DNA from: Myxococcota bacterium
Lineage (GTDB): Bacteria; Myxococcota_C; UBA6777
NCBI GenBank assembly: GCA_023150835.1
Contig: JAKLKB010000144.1
Location: 1 to 28,749 of the forward strand
DNA: 28,749 bases
Direction: 5' to 3'
In this document: piece by piece, positions 6,642 to 14,892 of the stretch
Layout of the letters: the number at the start of each line of letters is the position of its first letter
How positions within the stretch are numbered: the stretch's first letter is position 1
Position numbers and translations under genes: made by a program
Notes under the pieces: model-generated
Database searches by the model: none
Told to the model about the DNA's origin: nothing
Seen by the model: the letters and a program-made list of their open reading frames with translations, nothing else

Positions 6642-8807
6642 TTGTGGGGACGTGTGGAGTGGTGTCTTGTGCGGGTTGTGTTGTGTTGGGTAGCCCACGG
6701 GTGGTGGCTTCCTTTTTCGGTGAATGGAGAAACATCCGCGAGGGGTTCCAAGCAAAGAAACAAAGAGACCACAAAAGCGGATCGAGGTCAACAAGGCAAC
6801 ACGCAAAAGTCAAGTGCTGTGGGGATTGTGGAGGGTGAGGATCCAAGCGAATCGCTGTCTTTTGCGCAATTGGCCGCGTTATGGAGTCAGGGGCATCTTT
6901 ACGGGCAACGTATGACGCAACTTGTCGCACGTTCGTTTGAGGAGTGGCTAGGGGACTTGGGAGGCGTCTCGTGGGGCGGCAGCGATCCTGCGGGGGGTTC
7001 GTTGTGGTTGCGTGGAGGGGGAGGAGGGCGGGTGGCGATTCGATTGGATGGGTTGCCGTTGTTGCGGGGTGTGGAAGAGTTGGTGGGAGAGCGACCCTTG
7101 GCGGGTTTGGCGCTGTGGGATATCAAAGAAGTGACGTTGTTGCGAGGGCCGACTTCGGTGTATTTGGGAGATCATGGATTGTTGGGAGGGCTGTTGTTGC
7201 GAACGGAGGGGGATGGTTGGGAAGAAGGCGGTGGTTGGCGGGGTTGGCGAGGGGGAGGTGTGGCAGAAGGGCATTATACGAGTGGTGCGCAGGGAGGGAG
7301 CGGATTTGCGAAGGCATGGGTGGGGATGCCGATCTTTGGTGTGCGGCTCAGCGGAGGATACGAAGGGATGCAAGCGATGCGCACAGGGGGGGGTGAAGTG
7401 GTGCCTGAGAGCGGTTATCAACGAGGGCATGTGTCTGCAAAGCTGCGGTTTTCCTCTCCTGCACGCCTTTGGGAAAATCGTTTGTTTTACACGGTGGGTT
7501 GGTTGCGGGATGCTGTGCGTGTGGATCAGTTGCCGCCATACGGCGATCGGACGGTGTTGGGGCGGCAACAACATCTTGGGTATGTGGACAGTCGTCTGGT
7601 CTTGCCTTTTTTGAAAACGCGGCTGCGTGGGATGTTTGGTGTGCAATTTTTGGAAGAAGATCGTTTGGTGGAACGCTTCGCCTCGGTGGGCGGGGGAGTT
7701 GTGGGGTGGCGAGAAGAAAGAACGCCGCACTTGCGATGGGACGGATTGATCCACGCAGAGAGCCGCCCTTGGTCGGTGTTGCTGTTGCGTTATGGCGCAG
7801 AATTTTCGACGGAATCGCTAGAGCATCGGACGATTCGAGAAACAGGACAAAGTAGCGGAGGTCGTTCTTTTCTTGGGCAGGCGAGGCAAAATGATTTGTC
7901 GTTTTTTTTGTCAAGCCGTGTGTCGTTGCCTGCGGATAGATTGCGCATCGACATGGAGGGCGGGATAAGAGTTCACAATCATTGGCGCGATATCGATGCT
8001 CTTGTATCGGGAAATTCTACGCGCTGGGCCAAAACTTTGTACGCGGCTTATTTGGGGATCAAGCTGCATGATGCGCGGGTGTGGTCGGTGCGTTTGTTTT
8101 TCTCTGACGGGTTTCGGACGCCAAACATGGCGGAGATGGGGCGGTTGGGAGTGTTTGGACAAGCTTTTTTTATTCCCAATACAGAGTTAAACGAAGAACG
8201 AACGCGTGCCTTAGAAGGGACGTTTACACTTCGGATGACAGGGCGTGTACAGACTTCTGTTCGCTTCTTTTTGCAAGCACTTTCAGGATGGTTGGCTTTG
8301 CAGCCTGCGTCGTATGGCGGTCAAGGCGCTGTGGGCGGCTTGCCTGTCTATCAATACCAAGCCACCGAAGAAGTCGTGATGTTGGGGGCGGAAGCTACGC
8401 TGGCTTGGCAGATCATCGGTGGATGGAGTTTGCGTGCAGAGATCGGATGGTTGGATGAGATGGGCAACGGTAGCGCACGTCCCCCCACGCCGATCTGGCC
8501 GCCTGCATCGAACTGGACAGGTCGATTGCTCACGCGCTACAACTGGGAGGGCTGGGGTGGGATCGAGATCATGGCGCAAGGAGCGATGGGGCGAGAAGCG
8601 CGCTATCTTCCTCCGTGGCAGGTGGCGCGGATGCCTTCGGCCTCGTGGTGGACGATGCACATCCGCGCTGATCTGCGCTTGATGTCGTGGATGCAGTTGT
8701 TGTTTTCTGTGCGAAACCTTCTCGATCAAGCCTATATCCCGTTCCCTTCGCGCTATCCTGCAATGGGTCGCGATATCCATCTGGCTTTGCGTCTTTCTTT
8801 TTCCTGA
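6642..8807 (+). CDS. TonB-dependent outer membrane receptor
   Basis: The product (about 721 residues) fits a TonB-dependent receptor, an outer-membrane barrel that imports chelated metals, cobalamin or other ligands using energy from TonB. Residues about 90-190 form the plug: a FEEWLGDLGGVSW strand, Gly-rich RGGGGGRVAIRLDGLPLL, and IKEVTLLRGPTSVYLGDHGLLGG. The rest alternates hydrophobic and polar residues as expected of a 22-strand barrel, with SDGFRTPNMAEMG and LFSVRNLLDQAY near the C-terminus and a final LRLSFS. No in-frame ATG fits. I chose TTG 6642 (purine-rich GAGAGAGG just before it); GTG 6654 is an alternative. Either gives a hydrophobic Trp/Val-rich signal-like segment. No clear TonB box is visible. 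The ligand cannot be predicted, and no transporter genes are adjacent. Confidence 0.85.
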   Translation: MWGRVEWCLVRVVLCWVAHGWWLPFSVNGETSARGSKQRNKETTKADRGQQGNTQKSSAVGIVEGEDPSESLSFAQLAALWSQGHLYGQRMTQLVARSFEEWLGDLGGVSWGGSDPAGGSLWLRGGGGGRVAIRLDGLPLLRGVEELVGERPLAGLALWDIKEVTLLRGPTSVYLGDHGLLGGLLLRTEGDGWEEGGGWRGWRGGGVAEGHYTSGAQGGSGFAKAWVGMPIFGVRLSGGYEGMQAMRTGGGEVVPESGYQRGHVSAKLRFSSPARLWENRLFYTVGWLRDAVRVDQLPPYGDRTVLGRQQHLGYVDSRLVLPFLKTRLRGMFGVQFLEEDRLVERFASVGGGVVGWREERTPHLRWDGLIHAESRPWSVLLLRYGAEFSTESLEHRTIRETGQSSGGRSFLGQARQNDLSFFLSSRVSLPADRLRIDMEGGIRVHNHWRDIDALVSGNSTRWAKTLYAAYLGIKLHDARVWSVRLFFSDGFRTPNMAEMGRLGVFGQAFFIPNTELNEERTRALEGTFTLRMTGRVQTSVRFFLQALSGWLALQPASYGGQGAVGGLPVYQYQATEEVVMLGAEATLAWQIIGGWSLRAEIGWLDEMGNGSARPPTPIWPPASNWTGRLLTRYNWEGWGGIEIMAQGAMGREARYLPPWQVARMPSASWWTMHIRADLRLMSWMQLLFSVRNLLDQAYIPFPSRYPAMGRDIHLALRLSFS

Positions 8808-8930
8808 GGGGATCTGCGCGGTTCGATCCTCGGAGGGGGTGTGCTGTTTTGGGGCAGAGGCGGAATCGCTTGGAGGGCGAGACTGTTTCGTTGCGTTGAC
8901 ACCTACGTCTCAGAGTGGGAAATTTTGATC

Positions 8931-8960
8931 TTGAAATCGGAAGGCGACTTGCTTTATGAT
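8931..8960 (+). promoter_or_regulatory. Candidate sigma-70-type promoter upstream of the receiver/TPR gene
   Basis: TTGAAA (8931-8936) and TATGAT (8955-8960) are separated by 18 bases, 122 bases before the ATG at 9083. A second TTGACA lies at 8896-8901 without a good -10 box. The match is consistent with a housekeeping promoter, but two hexamers alone are weak evidence. Confidence 0.35.
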
Positions 8961-9082
8961 GCGAGGGCTTGTGTTTTCTTCCTTATGCAAAGTGGAACAC
9001 CACCCACGAGGCCGACCATGCAAACGAGGCGCTCTTTTGTTTTTTGTTTCTTCCGCCTCGCCTTCACCAACAGGAGGGGCGC

Positions 9083-10672
9083 ATGAGATCGCACACCCAC
9101 TCGACGCCGGCCTTGCTCTTGATCGTCCAACACTCGCTCTTGGCCCACGACCTCTCGGCCTTTGCACACACCCACCATCTCCCCCTGATCTACGCCGCCA
9201 ACTTTGAAGAAGGGCGAGCGGTTGCTTCCCAAACATCCCTGCGCTGCATCGTGCTGGATGTGATGCGCGAAGACGAGAGCGGCTTTTTGTTTGCCGAATG
9301 GGTACGACAACAGCCGATGTTGGATGCGGTAGATCTGATCTTTGTCAGCGACACCCATCCCGCAGCCCATTTTCGGGACTCTGCCTTGCCGCGTTATCGG
9401 GCGATGGCGTATTTCGATCTCCCCGTACCCCGCGAAGCGTTGTTCCAAGTTCTCTTGCTTCAGCTACAACGCAATACGCATTCTTTTGCGCATCCTTCGG
9501 CCTCCACAAGAGCTCCTTCTCGTTCGCAATGGATGACGCCAGCCCCTTCTGCTTCGCCCTCTTCATCCTCTCTTGTTGCGCGCCCACAGCCCGAACGCTC
9601 CGCATCAGCTTCATGGGGAGTCCCCTCCGCACCGTGGACTCCCCCTGTTTCTTCCGAACATTCCGACGCTTCCGCGTCTCTCCACGCGGCTCCTTCCGAT
9701 GCTGCGGCGTCATGGCCTCACGCATCCTCTTCTTGGTCTGGCGAAGGAGCCGCCGATCTCAACCCAACACAGTTTTTGACGGACCCCGAAGATTGGGCGC
9801 AATCGATCTTTTCTCGACCTTCTTTACCCCAACACGTCACACCAGCAGCTTTTCACAACGCAGATCCCGAACACGATCAACTTGCAGACACCGGCAATTA
9901 CGGACAAGCGCCCGACTTTGAAGAACTCTCCGCAGAGTCTACCGCTGAAGAGATCCCGCGCATCCCCCGCGATCTTCAAAACCCCTTCTCTTCTTCGCCC
10001 TCCCGAGACGAACAAGCCCATCAATTTGAAGATGAGCAGACGCACGCCCCGCAGGGAACGCACGCCCCGCAGGGAACGCACGCTCCGCACGAATCGCAGG
10101 AACCGCAAAGAGCGAACACTCCGCAAAGAGCGAACGCTCCGCACAAATCGCAGGAACCGCAAAGAGCGAACACTTCGCAAAGAGCGAACACTGCGCATGG
10201 ACCGCATGGACCGCAGAGATCGAATGCTCCGCAGGGATCACAGGATCTGTATGATCCTGAGGAAGACAGCCTCGAAGAGCTCAACGAGGAAGCAGAAGCA
10301 GCATTCGCGGAGGGGTTGAGAGGGTTGGCGCAGCGCGAGTATTCTCAGGCATTACCGTTGTTTGCGCGTGCTTTTCAGATGCAAAATTCGCCACGTTACG
10401 AATGTTATTTTGCGTGGACGCTTTTTTTGTCACAGCCGCAAAATCAACTGCAAGCCAAGATCGCTTTGATGCACTTAGAAAAGTCGCGAAAGGCCGAGCC
10501 TTATTACGAGAAAACGTATCTGTTTATGGGCCATATTTTTCAGCAGATGCGTCGCTTCGACGAGGCGTTGCAGATCTATCGCGAGGCGCTGGCTTTTTCG
10601 CCCGCATTTTTGGAGGTTTATCGGGAGTTACGGCTGTTGGAGCTTCAGATGACAAGAGCATTCAAGACTTGA
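9083..10672 (+). CDS. Degenerate receiver domain - repeat linker - TPR protein
   Basis: The 529-residue protein has three parts. Residues about 10-130 have the alternating strand/helix layout of a response-regulator receiver. D59 (in CIVLDVM) sits at the phosphoacceptor position, but the usual acidic pair after strand 1 is replaced (VQHS) and the conserved Lys before Pro near residue 113 is Leu, so normal phosphorylation is doubtful. Residues about 130-400 are disordered, rich in Ser/Pro/Ala/Gln, and include eleven six-residue repeats (320-385). Residues about 403-529 form three or so TPR-like helical pairs (ALPLFARAFQ; FDEALQIYREALAFSP). The frame is open to 8969, but ATG 9083 has AGGAGG at 9072-9077. 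Such architectures occur as scaffolds in Myxococcota signalling; the role here is unknown. Confidence 0.75.
   Translation: MRSHTHSTPALLLIVQHSLLAHDLSAFAHTHHLPLIYAANFEEGRAVASQTSLRCIVLDVMREDESGFLFAEWVRQQPMLDAVDLIFVSDTHPAAHFRDSALPRYRAMAYFDLPVPREALFQVLLLQLQRNTHSFAHPSASTRAPSRSQWMTPAPSASPSSSSLVARPQPERSASASWGVPSAPWTPPVSSEHSDASASLHAAPSDAAASWPHASSSWSGEGAADLNPTQFLTDPEDWAQSIFSRPSLPQHVTPAAFHNADPEHDQLADTGNYGQAPDFEELSAESTAEEIPRIPRDLQNPFSSSPSRDEQAHQFEDEQTHAPQGTHAPQGTHAPHESQEPQRANTPQRANAPHKSQEPQRANTSQRANTAHGPHGPQRSNAPQGSQDLYDPEEDSLEELNEEAEAAFAEGLRGLAQREYSQALPLFARAFQMQNSPRYECYFAWTLFLSQPQNQLQAKIALMHLEKSRKAEPYYEKTYLFMGHIFQQMRRFDEALQIYREALAFSPAFLEVYRELRLLELQMTRAFKT
10040..10237 (+). repeat. In-frame 18-bp tandem repeat, 11 units
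   Basis: Eleven consecutive 18-base units encode six-residue repeats such as THAPQG, SQEPQR and ANTPQR. The first two units are identical at DNA level, and a higher-order pattern of three units (SQEPQR, ANTPQR or ANTSQR, ANAPHK or ANTAHG) is itself repeated. The array lies inside the linker of the receiver/TPR protein, keeps frame, and is a likely site of copy-number variation. Confidence 0.85.
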
Positions 10673-10802
10673 GAGACGGGACTGAAGCAGCCAAGCCAAA
10701 AAAGACTGTGGCGGGGAAGTCGTTTTTGGGGCCGATTTTTGTGGATACAAACCATTGATTTTCATGGTCGCCTTGGAGGGCCATGTGAGAAAAGGAGCCG
10801 AG

Positions 10803-11735
10803 ATGAGCTTGCCTTATTTTCGAGTCGACACCCAAAACGAGCGCCTCGTGACGTTGGTGGAGAAGCATGGCTCTGTGTGGAGCGATTTTAATCAAAAGCT
10901 CGATCTCTCTTGGATCTACCATGATCACGGCATGGAGGGCGTGGTGTTGCAAGCCCAAGAGATCGGGATCGCTTTGAACCAAAAAGTGATCTCCACAGAC
11001 GCTTTTTTGCCGGCGTACCAAGAGATCAAAAACCTTCATGCTTGCATCGAGTGGCTGCGCGAATTGTCCGATGCACGGCGCTCAGAAAAAGTCACACGCG
11101 CTTTGATCCAGCGCTGCTATGAGACGATGGTGCAGCGTTTGCGTAGCAGCGCAAAAAGCGACGGATTGCGGCAAGATGACAATCGGTATGGCGCGTATTA
11201 TCACCGCCATTGCTCTCACAACGAAGTGGGGGCAGGTTTGGATGCGTTTGTGGATTTTTTCAATGGTTTGCATGCAGACAAGCAACATCCGATCGTCAGC
11301 GCAGCCCAACTGCATTATCGTTTTATGCAATTGATGCCTTACGGTCGGTTCTCTGGGCGTTTGGCGCGCTGGCTGACCAACCTGTTTTTGATGCGTCACG
11401 GTTATCCCGCCTTGGTGATCCACACGGCAGAGCGCGCTCGTTATTACGAAGCCCTTGCTTTTGAAAACGAATCAGAGTTGAGCCACCTCTTTACAGAGGC
11501 GATGAATGCTACGGTGGAGAGTGCTTGTCAGTACATCCAAAATAGCTTGGAAGAACGGCGAAAAAAGCGCGAAGCTTACAAGGTGGCCCGTCACAAGCGC
11601 GAAGAAGCCGCAAAACGCGCACGCGAAACCCCCAAAACCCAAAAAGCCGCCAGTTCTCCACGCAAACTCAAAGCGGTCTCCGACGCTCCCACAGGGAAAA
11701 AAGCGCGATCAGCCTCGAAACGCCGCCCTTCATAA
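10803..11735 (+). CDS. Fic-family protein with non-canonical active site
   Basis: The 310-residue product follows the Fic fold layout: an N-terminal helix with an EG-type motif (SWIYHDHGMEG, residues 36-46), a helical middle, and the core at 171-215. Canonical Fic enzymes, which transfer AMP to hydroxyl side chains, use HPFxDGNGRxxR. Here the aligned segment is MPYGRFSGRLAR (178-189), so the catalytic His is Met and the DGN residues are Arg-Phe-Ser. The flanking signature NLFLMRHGYPALVIH and RARYYEAL is preserved. I recall a Fic-like subfamily with PW-K-x-SGK in this position, so this is probably a divergent family rather than decay. Residues 250-310 form a Lys/Arg/Ala-rich tail that may bind nucleic acid or membrane. 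The ATG at 10803 has AAAGGAG five bases upstream; the upstream ATG at 10755 has poorer support. Confidence 0.75.
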   Translation: MSLPYFRVDTQNERLVTLVEKHGSVWSDFNQKLDLSWIYHDHGMEGVVLQAQEIGIALNQKVISTDAFLPAYQEIKNLHACIEWLRELSDARRSEKVTRALIQRCYETMVQRLRSSAKSDGLRQDDNRYGAYYHRHCSHNEVGAGLDAFVDFFNGLHADKQHPIVSAAQLHYRFMQLMPYGRFSGRLARWLTNLFLMRHGYPALVIHTAERARYYEALAFENESELSHLFTEAMNATVESACQYIQNSLEERRKKREAYKVARHKREEAAKRARETPKTQKAASSPRKLKAVSDAPTGKKARSASKRRPS

Positions 11736-11808
11736 ACTTTGTTTGTGGGGCGTTTTGACGCTTCCGATCACAATTCTTTCGGATAAAGTAGAAAAGACGT
11801 TGTTAGGC

Positions 11809-11837
11809 TTGACAGGGGGAGCGGGGCGAGGCATCAT
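11809..11837 (+). promoter_or_regulatory. Candidate promoter for era
   Basis: A perfect TTGACA (11809-11814) is followed after 17 bases by CATCAT (11832-11837), a four-of-six match to the -10 consensus, about 50 bases before the era start. Spacing is ideal. The -10 is weak, so this is a candidate only. Confidence 0.4.
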
Positions 11838-11886
11838 CCTGCGCTTTGTTCGGATGGCTTTGGTTTTGGATGGAGGAAATATCGAG

Positions 11887-12876
11887 ATGACGAGCCGCTT
11901 TGGGATGGTGGCGTTGGTGGGGCGACCCAACGTCGGCAAATCCACGTTAATGAATTATCTTGTGGGCGAGAAGATCTCGATCACAACGCCTGTTGCGCAA
12001 ACAACGCGCAATCAGATCCGTGGGATCCAAAATCATCCCGACGGGCAGATCGTATATCTTGATACCCCCGGAATTCACAAAGCGCGCAATCCGCTCAACC
12101 AAACCATGGTCAACGTCGCATGGCAAGCGATCGACGAAGTGGACCTCGTGTTGTACCTTGTGGATGCCACGCGCCCTGATCCACAGATCGCAGCGCATCT
12201 TCCTTCGGAGATCGGTACACCCCATCGCGACGACTCGCGCAAAGATCCGGGCTTTGGCGAAGACGCGATGATCTTGCAGCGCTTCAAAGAAACCCAAACA
12301 CCCGTCTATTTGGTGATCAATAAAGTTGATCAGATCGTCCCCAAGCCCCTGTTGCTTCCGTTGATTCAACGCTACACCGAAGGGAACAATTTTCGAGAAG
12401 TCATCCCGATCTCGGCGGCGACGGGCGAAAATACCGATCAGCTTGTGCGTTTGATCTTGCAGGTACTCCCCGAAGGAGTACCGCTGTTTCCGCCCGAATA
12501 TGCGACCGATCGGGCAGAACGTTTTTTGGTCTCCGAGTTGATCCGCGAACAACTGATCTTGTTGACACGTCAAGAACTTCCCCATAGCTGCGCGGTCTTG
12601 GTCGAAGCGTTTGATGAGGAGCGACGCGACGAACAAGATCGACCGCTCGTCCGCATCGAAGCCACGATCATTGTCGAGCGAGACTCGCAAAAAGGCATCG
12701 TGATCGGCAAGCGCGGTGAGATGTTAAAGCAAGTGGGGCAACGCGCACGCGAAGAGATCGAAAACCTCCTCGGCTGTCACGTCTTTTTAAAGCTCTGGGT
12801 CCGCGTCGACAAAAACTGGAGCCGCGATATGTCTTCTGTCCGTCGCCTCGGCTACGGCGACGAATTAGAGCAATAG
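11887..12876 (+). CDS. era: GTPase Era
   Basis: Era is an essential GTPase that binds 16S rRNA near its 3' end and acts in 30S ribosomal subunit maturation. The 329-residue protein shows G1 GRPNVGKS (12-19), the TPVAQTTR switch I region (34-41), G3 DTPG (59-62), G4 NKVD (145-148) and a C-terminal KH domain with GKRG (274-277), ending in RRLGYGDEL as in other Era proteins. It is about 28 residues longer than E. coli Era; most of the excess is an insertion between G3 and G4 (about 99-123). The frame is open from 11506, overlapping the Fic-like gene, but ATG 11887 aligns with family starts and has GGAGGA at 11872-11877. It lies 80 bases upstream of der, suggesting a shared transcript. Confidence 0.95.
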   Translation: MTSRFGMVALVGRPNVGKSTLMNYLVGEKISITTPVAQTTRNQIRGIQNHPDGQIVYLDTPGIHKARNPLNQTMVNVAWQAIDEVDLVLYLVDATRPDPQIAAHLPSEIGTPHRDDSRKDPGFGEDAMILQRFKETQTPVYLVINKVDQIVPKPLLLPLIQRYTEGNNFREVIPISAATGENTDQLVRLILQVLPEGVPLFPPEYATDRAERFLVSELIREQLILLTRQELPHSCAVLVEAFDEERRDEQDRPLVRIEATIIVERDSQKGIVIGKRGEMLKQVGQRAREEIENLLGCHVFLKLWVRVDKNWSRDMSSVRRLGYGDELEQ

Positions 12877-12956
12877 CCCCTTCCCTCCGAAAGAAAGCGA
12901 TCAAGGATCGAGAACCATCGTCCCTCCCTTCCGAAAGAAAGCTGTCGAGAATCCCA

Positions 12957-14300
12957 ATGGAAGAAAAACTTCCCCGCTGTGCCTTGGTGGGCCGCCCCAA
13001 TGTGGGCAAGTCCACCCTTTTTAACCGTCTGATCGGCAAACGCGATGCGTTGGTCGAAGACATGCCCGGTGTCACCCGCGACCGCAAGTACGGGAAGTGC
13101 GAGTGGAACGGCCAAACCATCGAAGTGATCGATACAGGTGGACTTGAACCCACCACCGACGACTACATCTTGTCTGCCATGCGCAAGCAAACACAGATGG
13201 CGATCGACGAAGCAGACTTTGTGTTGGTGATCGTCGATGCCCGTCACGGCTTGATCTCCGAAGACAAGGAGATCATCAACGAGCTGCGCCGACAAAACAA
13301 ACCCTTCTTTTTGCTTGTGAACAAGGTCGATAATCCCAAACAAGAAGACCTTGCCGCTGATTTTTATGCCCTTGGGATCGAGACGATCTACCCGATCAGC
13401 GCGACGCATGGTGTGGGGGTCGGCGATATGCTTGATGATCTTCTTGAGCAGATGAACCAAGCCCAGATCGAGATCCCTAGCGCCACCGAGATCATCCACG
13501 AACACGATGGACTCCCTCGGATCGCAGTCGTCGGAAAACCGAACGCAGGAAAGTCTACCCTGATCAACTACTTGCTCGGCGAGGAGCGCTTGCTCGCCAT
13601 GCCCGAAGCAGGAACCACCCGCGATGCCATCGATGTGGTCGTCAAACGTGGCGACAAAGAATATCTCTTCATCGACACCGCTGGGATCCGCCGCCAAAAG
13701 TACATCACAGAGCGCCTCGAACGCTTGACGATCAATCAAAGTCTCGATGCTTTGGATCGTTGTGATGTTGCGCTCTTTCTTGTCGATGCTGCCGAAGGGA
13801 TCACCGAACAAGATACCAAGGTCGCAGGATTTGCACACAACAAAAATCGTGGCGTGATCATCGTCGTCAACAAGTGGGATCTCAAGCCCAAAGGCCAAGA
13901 ACCCATGAAAGAATTCGAGGAAGAGATCCGCTACAAGATGAAATTCCTCGCCTACGCCCCGATCGTGTATTGCTCCGCCATCACGGGTTCTCGCGTCCAG
14001 CGCATCTTCCAACTGATCGATCAAACCTACGAGTCCTTCAAACTGCGTGTCCCCACAGGAGAACTCAACCGCTTCTTCAATGAGATGATGCGCTACCATC
14101 CACCACCCGTCCACAAAGGCAAGCCCGTTAAATTCTACTACATCTCCCAAGTCCAAGTCGCGCCCCCGACGTTTGTGATCAGCGCCAACCAGCCGGACGC
14201 TGCACACGTCACCTATCAACGCTTCATCATCAACAGTCTGCGCGCTGAGTTCGGATTTGAAGGCGTCCCCCTTCGTTTGTTGTTCCGCCATCACCACTGA
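12957..14300 (+). CDS. der: GTPase Der (EngA), tandem G domains
   Basis: Der is an essential double GTPase required for 50S ribosomal subunit assembly. The 447-residue protein shows both G domains. The first has GRPNVGKS (12-19), DTGG (59-62) and NKVD (122-125). The second has GKPNAGKS (193-200), DTAG (240-243) and NKWD (305-308). The C-terminal KH-like domain follows (about 360-447) and ends in three histidines. Length is normal for the family. The start codon has only a weak purine-rich upstream sequence (GAGA at 12947-12950), which fits translation from an era-der transcript. A short near-duplicate sequence occupies the era-der gap. Confidence 0.96.
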   Translation: MEEKLPRCALVGRPNVGKSTLFNRLIGKRDALVEDMPGVTRDRKYGKCEWNGQTIEVIDTGGLEPTTDDYILSAMRKQTQMAIDEADFVLVIVDARHGLISEDKEIINELRRQNKPFFLLVNKVDNPKQEDLAADFYALGIETIYPISATHGVGVGDMLDDLLEQMNQAQIEIPSATEIIHEHDGLPRIAVVGKPNAGKSTLINYLLGEERLLAMPEAGTTRDAIDVVVKRGDKEYLFIDTAGIRRQKYITERLERLTINQSLDALDRCDVALFLVDAAEGITEQDTKVAGFAHNKNRGVIIVVNKWDLKPKGQEPMKEFEEEIRYKMKFLAYAPIVYCSAITGSRVQRIFQLIDQTYESFKLRVPTGELNRFFNEMMRYHPPPVHKGKPVKFYYISQVQVAPPTFVISANQPDAAHVTYQRFIINSLRAEFGFEGVPLRLLFRHHH

Positions 14301-14345
14301 TGCGCGATTCGACCGATGCGTGATCGAGACGTCAACACGATTCGT

Positions 14346-14421
14346 TGTAGACGCCCTGTTGTTGGGCAGCCACAGGGGGCTGCCCCGACATGTTTCGATC
14401 ACGCAACGGGCGGATCTCGTA
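14346..14421 (-). repeat. Dispersed palindromic repeat family 1, copy B (reverse)
   Basis: Read on the minus strand it runs from TACGAGATCCGCCCG through the GGGCAGCC / GGCTGCCC hairpin to the ACAACAGGGCGTCTACA tail, a full-length copy. It begins 46 bases after the der stop and faces copies C and D. Confidence 0.85.
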
Positions 14422-14680
14422 CGATCTCTGACTGCACGGCGGTAGGATCGGCGAACACGATGTCTCCTTCGCTTGCTGTTCCACCGACACCACTCCTTTC
14501 GCCCCGCTTGCTCCTTTCCCGCCCGCTTGCTCTTCGTTTCGGTCTTGGCTATTTTTAGACGCGACTAAATCCTGTATCTGGGTTTGGCTCAACATCGAAG
14601 GTTCGCAGCCGTGAGATGGCTTTTGCGAAGAGATGCGGAGGCCGTTGTTTTGGGATGTTAGGCGATGGATGCGGCTTAGA

Positions 14681-14753
14681 CGAAATCCGCAGGGTGTGTG
14701 ACCGCAAAATGTAGGGGCAGCCCCCTGTGGCTGCCCAACAACAGGGCGTCTAC
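14681..14753 (+). repeat. Dispersed palindromic repeat family 1, copy C
   Basis: A full-length forward copy: CGAAATCCGC flank, GTAGGGGCAGCC hairpin arm, GGCTGCCC arm, and ACAACAGGGCGTCTAC tail. It is the reverse complement of copy B across most of its length, so the pair could fold back over the intervening sequence. Confidence 0.85.
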
Positions 14754-14785
14754 GCCGCAAAGATCGCTGTCCAGCCAAACGAGCG

Positions 14786-14825
14786 GCGGCAGCCCCCTGT
14801 GGCTGCCCAACAACAGGGCGTCTAC
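14786..14825 (+). repeat. Dispersed palindromic repeat family 1, copy D (core and tail only)
   Basis: This partial copy keeps the GGCAGCC / GGCTGCC hairpin and the ACAACAGGGCGTCTAC tail but lacks the conserved left flank. It is 32 bases downstream of copy C and looks like a local tandem duplication of the hairpin module. Confidence 0.8.
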
Positions 14826-14892
14826 AGCGGATCGCGCCTACCCTTCGATCACACTTCTCTCGGATGTCGTATTAGATGGAAAAGGCTGTGGG

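Larger units (their letters stand above)
14301..14892. other. Repeat-rich intergenic region between der and the DtxR-type gene
   Basis: No convincing gene is present; the short frames arise from the repeats. It holds one reverse copy and two forward copies of palindromic repeat family 1 (14346-14421, 14681-14753, 14786-14825), which together form a long inverted repeat around about 260 bases of unique DNA. The upstream signals of the regulator gene (GGAAAAGG at 14878-14885) are at its right end. Confidence 0.6.

Noticed and set aside
6264-6930. Minus-strand frames of 180 and 204 codons upstream of the RT
   Set aside because: Products are rich in Pro, His, Ser and Arg with no domain, they overlap each other, and they run into the TonB-receptor gene. 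They more likely reflect purine skew.
10040-10237. Tandem repeat considered as a CRISPR array
   Set aside because: Units are contiguous 18-mers without spacers, in frame within a gene; no cas gene is present.
9824-10284. Minus-strand frames with RSLRSVRSLRF-type or CGVFALCGSC-type repeats
   Set aside because: These are the reverse reading of the 18-bp tandem repeat inside the receiver/TPR gene, not separate repeat proteins.
12852-14402. Minus-strand frame of 516 codons opposite der
   Set aside because: The plus strand encodes an unmistakable Der with both G domains; the reverse frame is its shadow.
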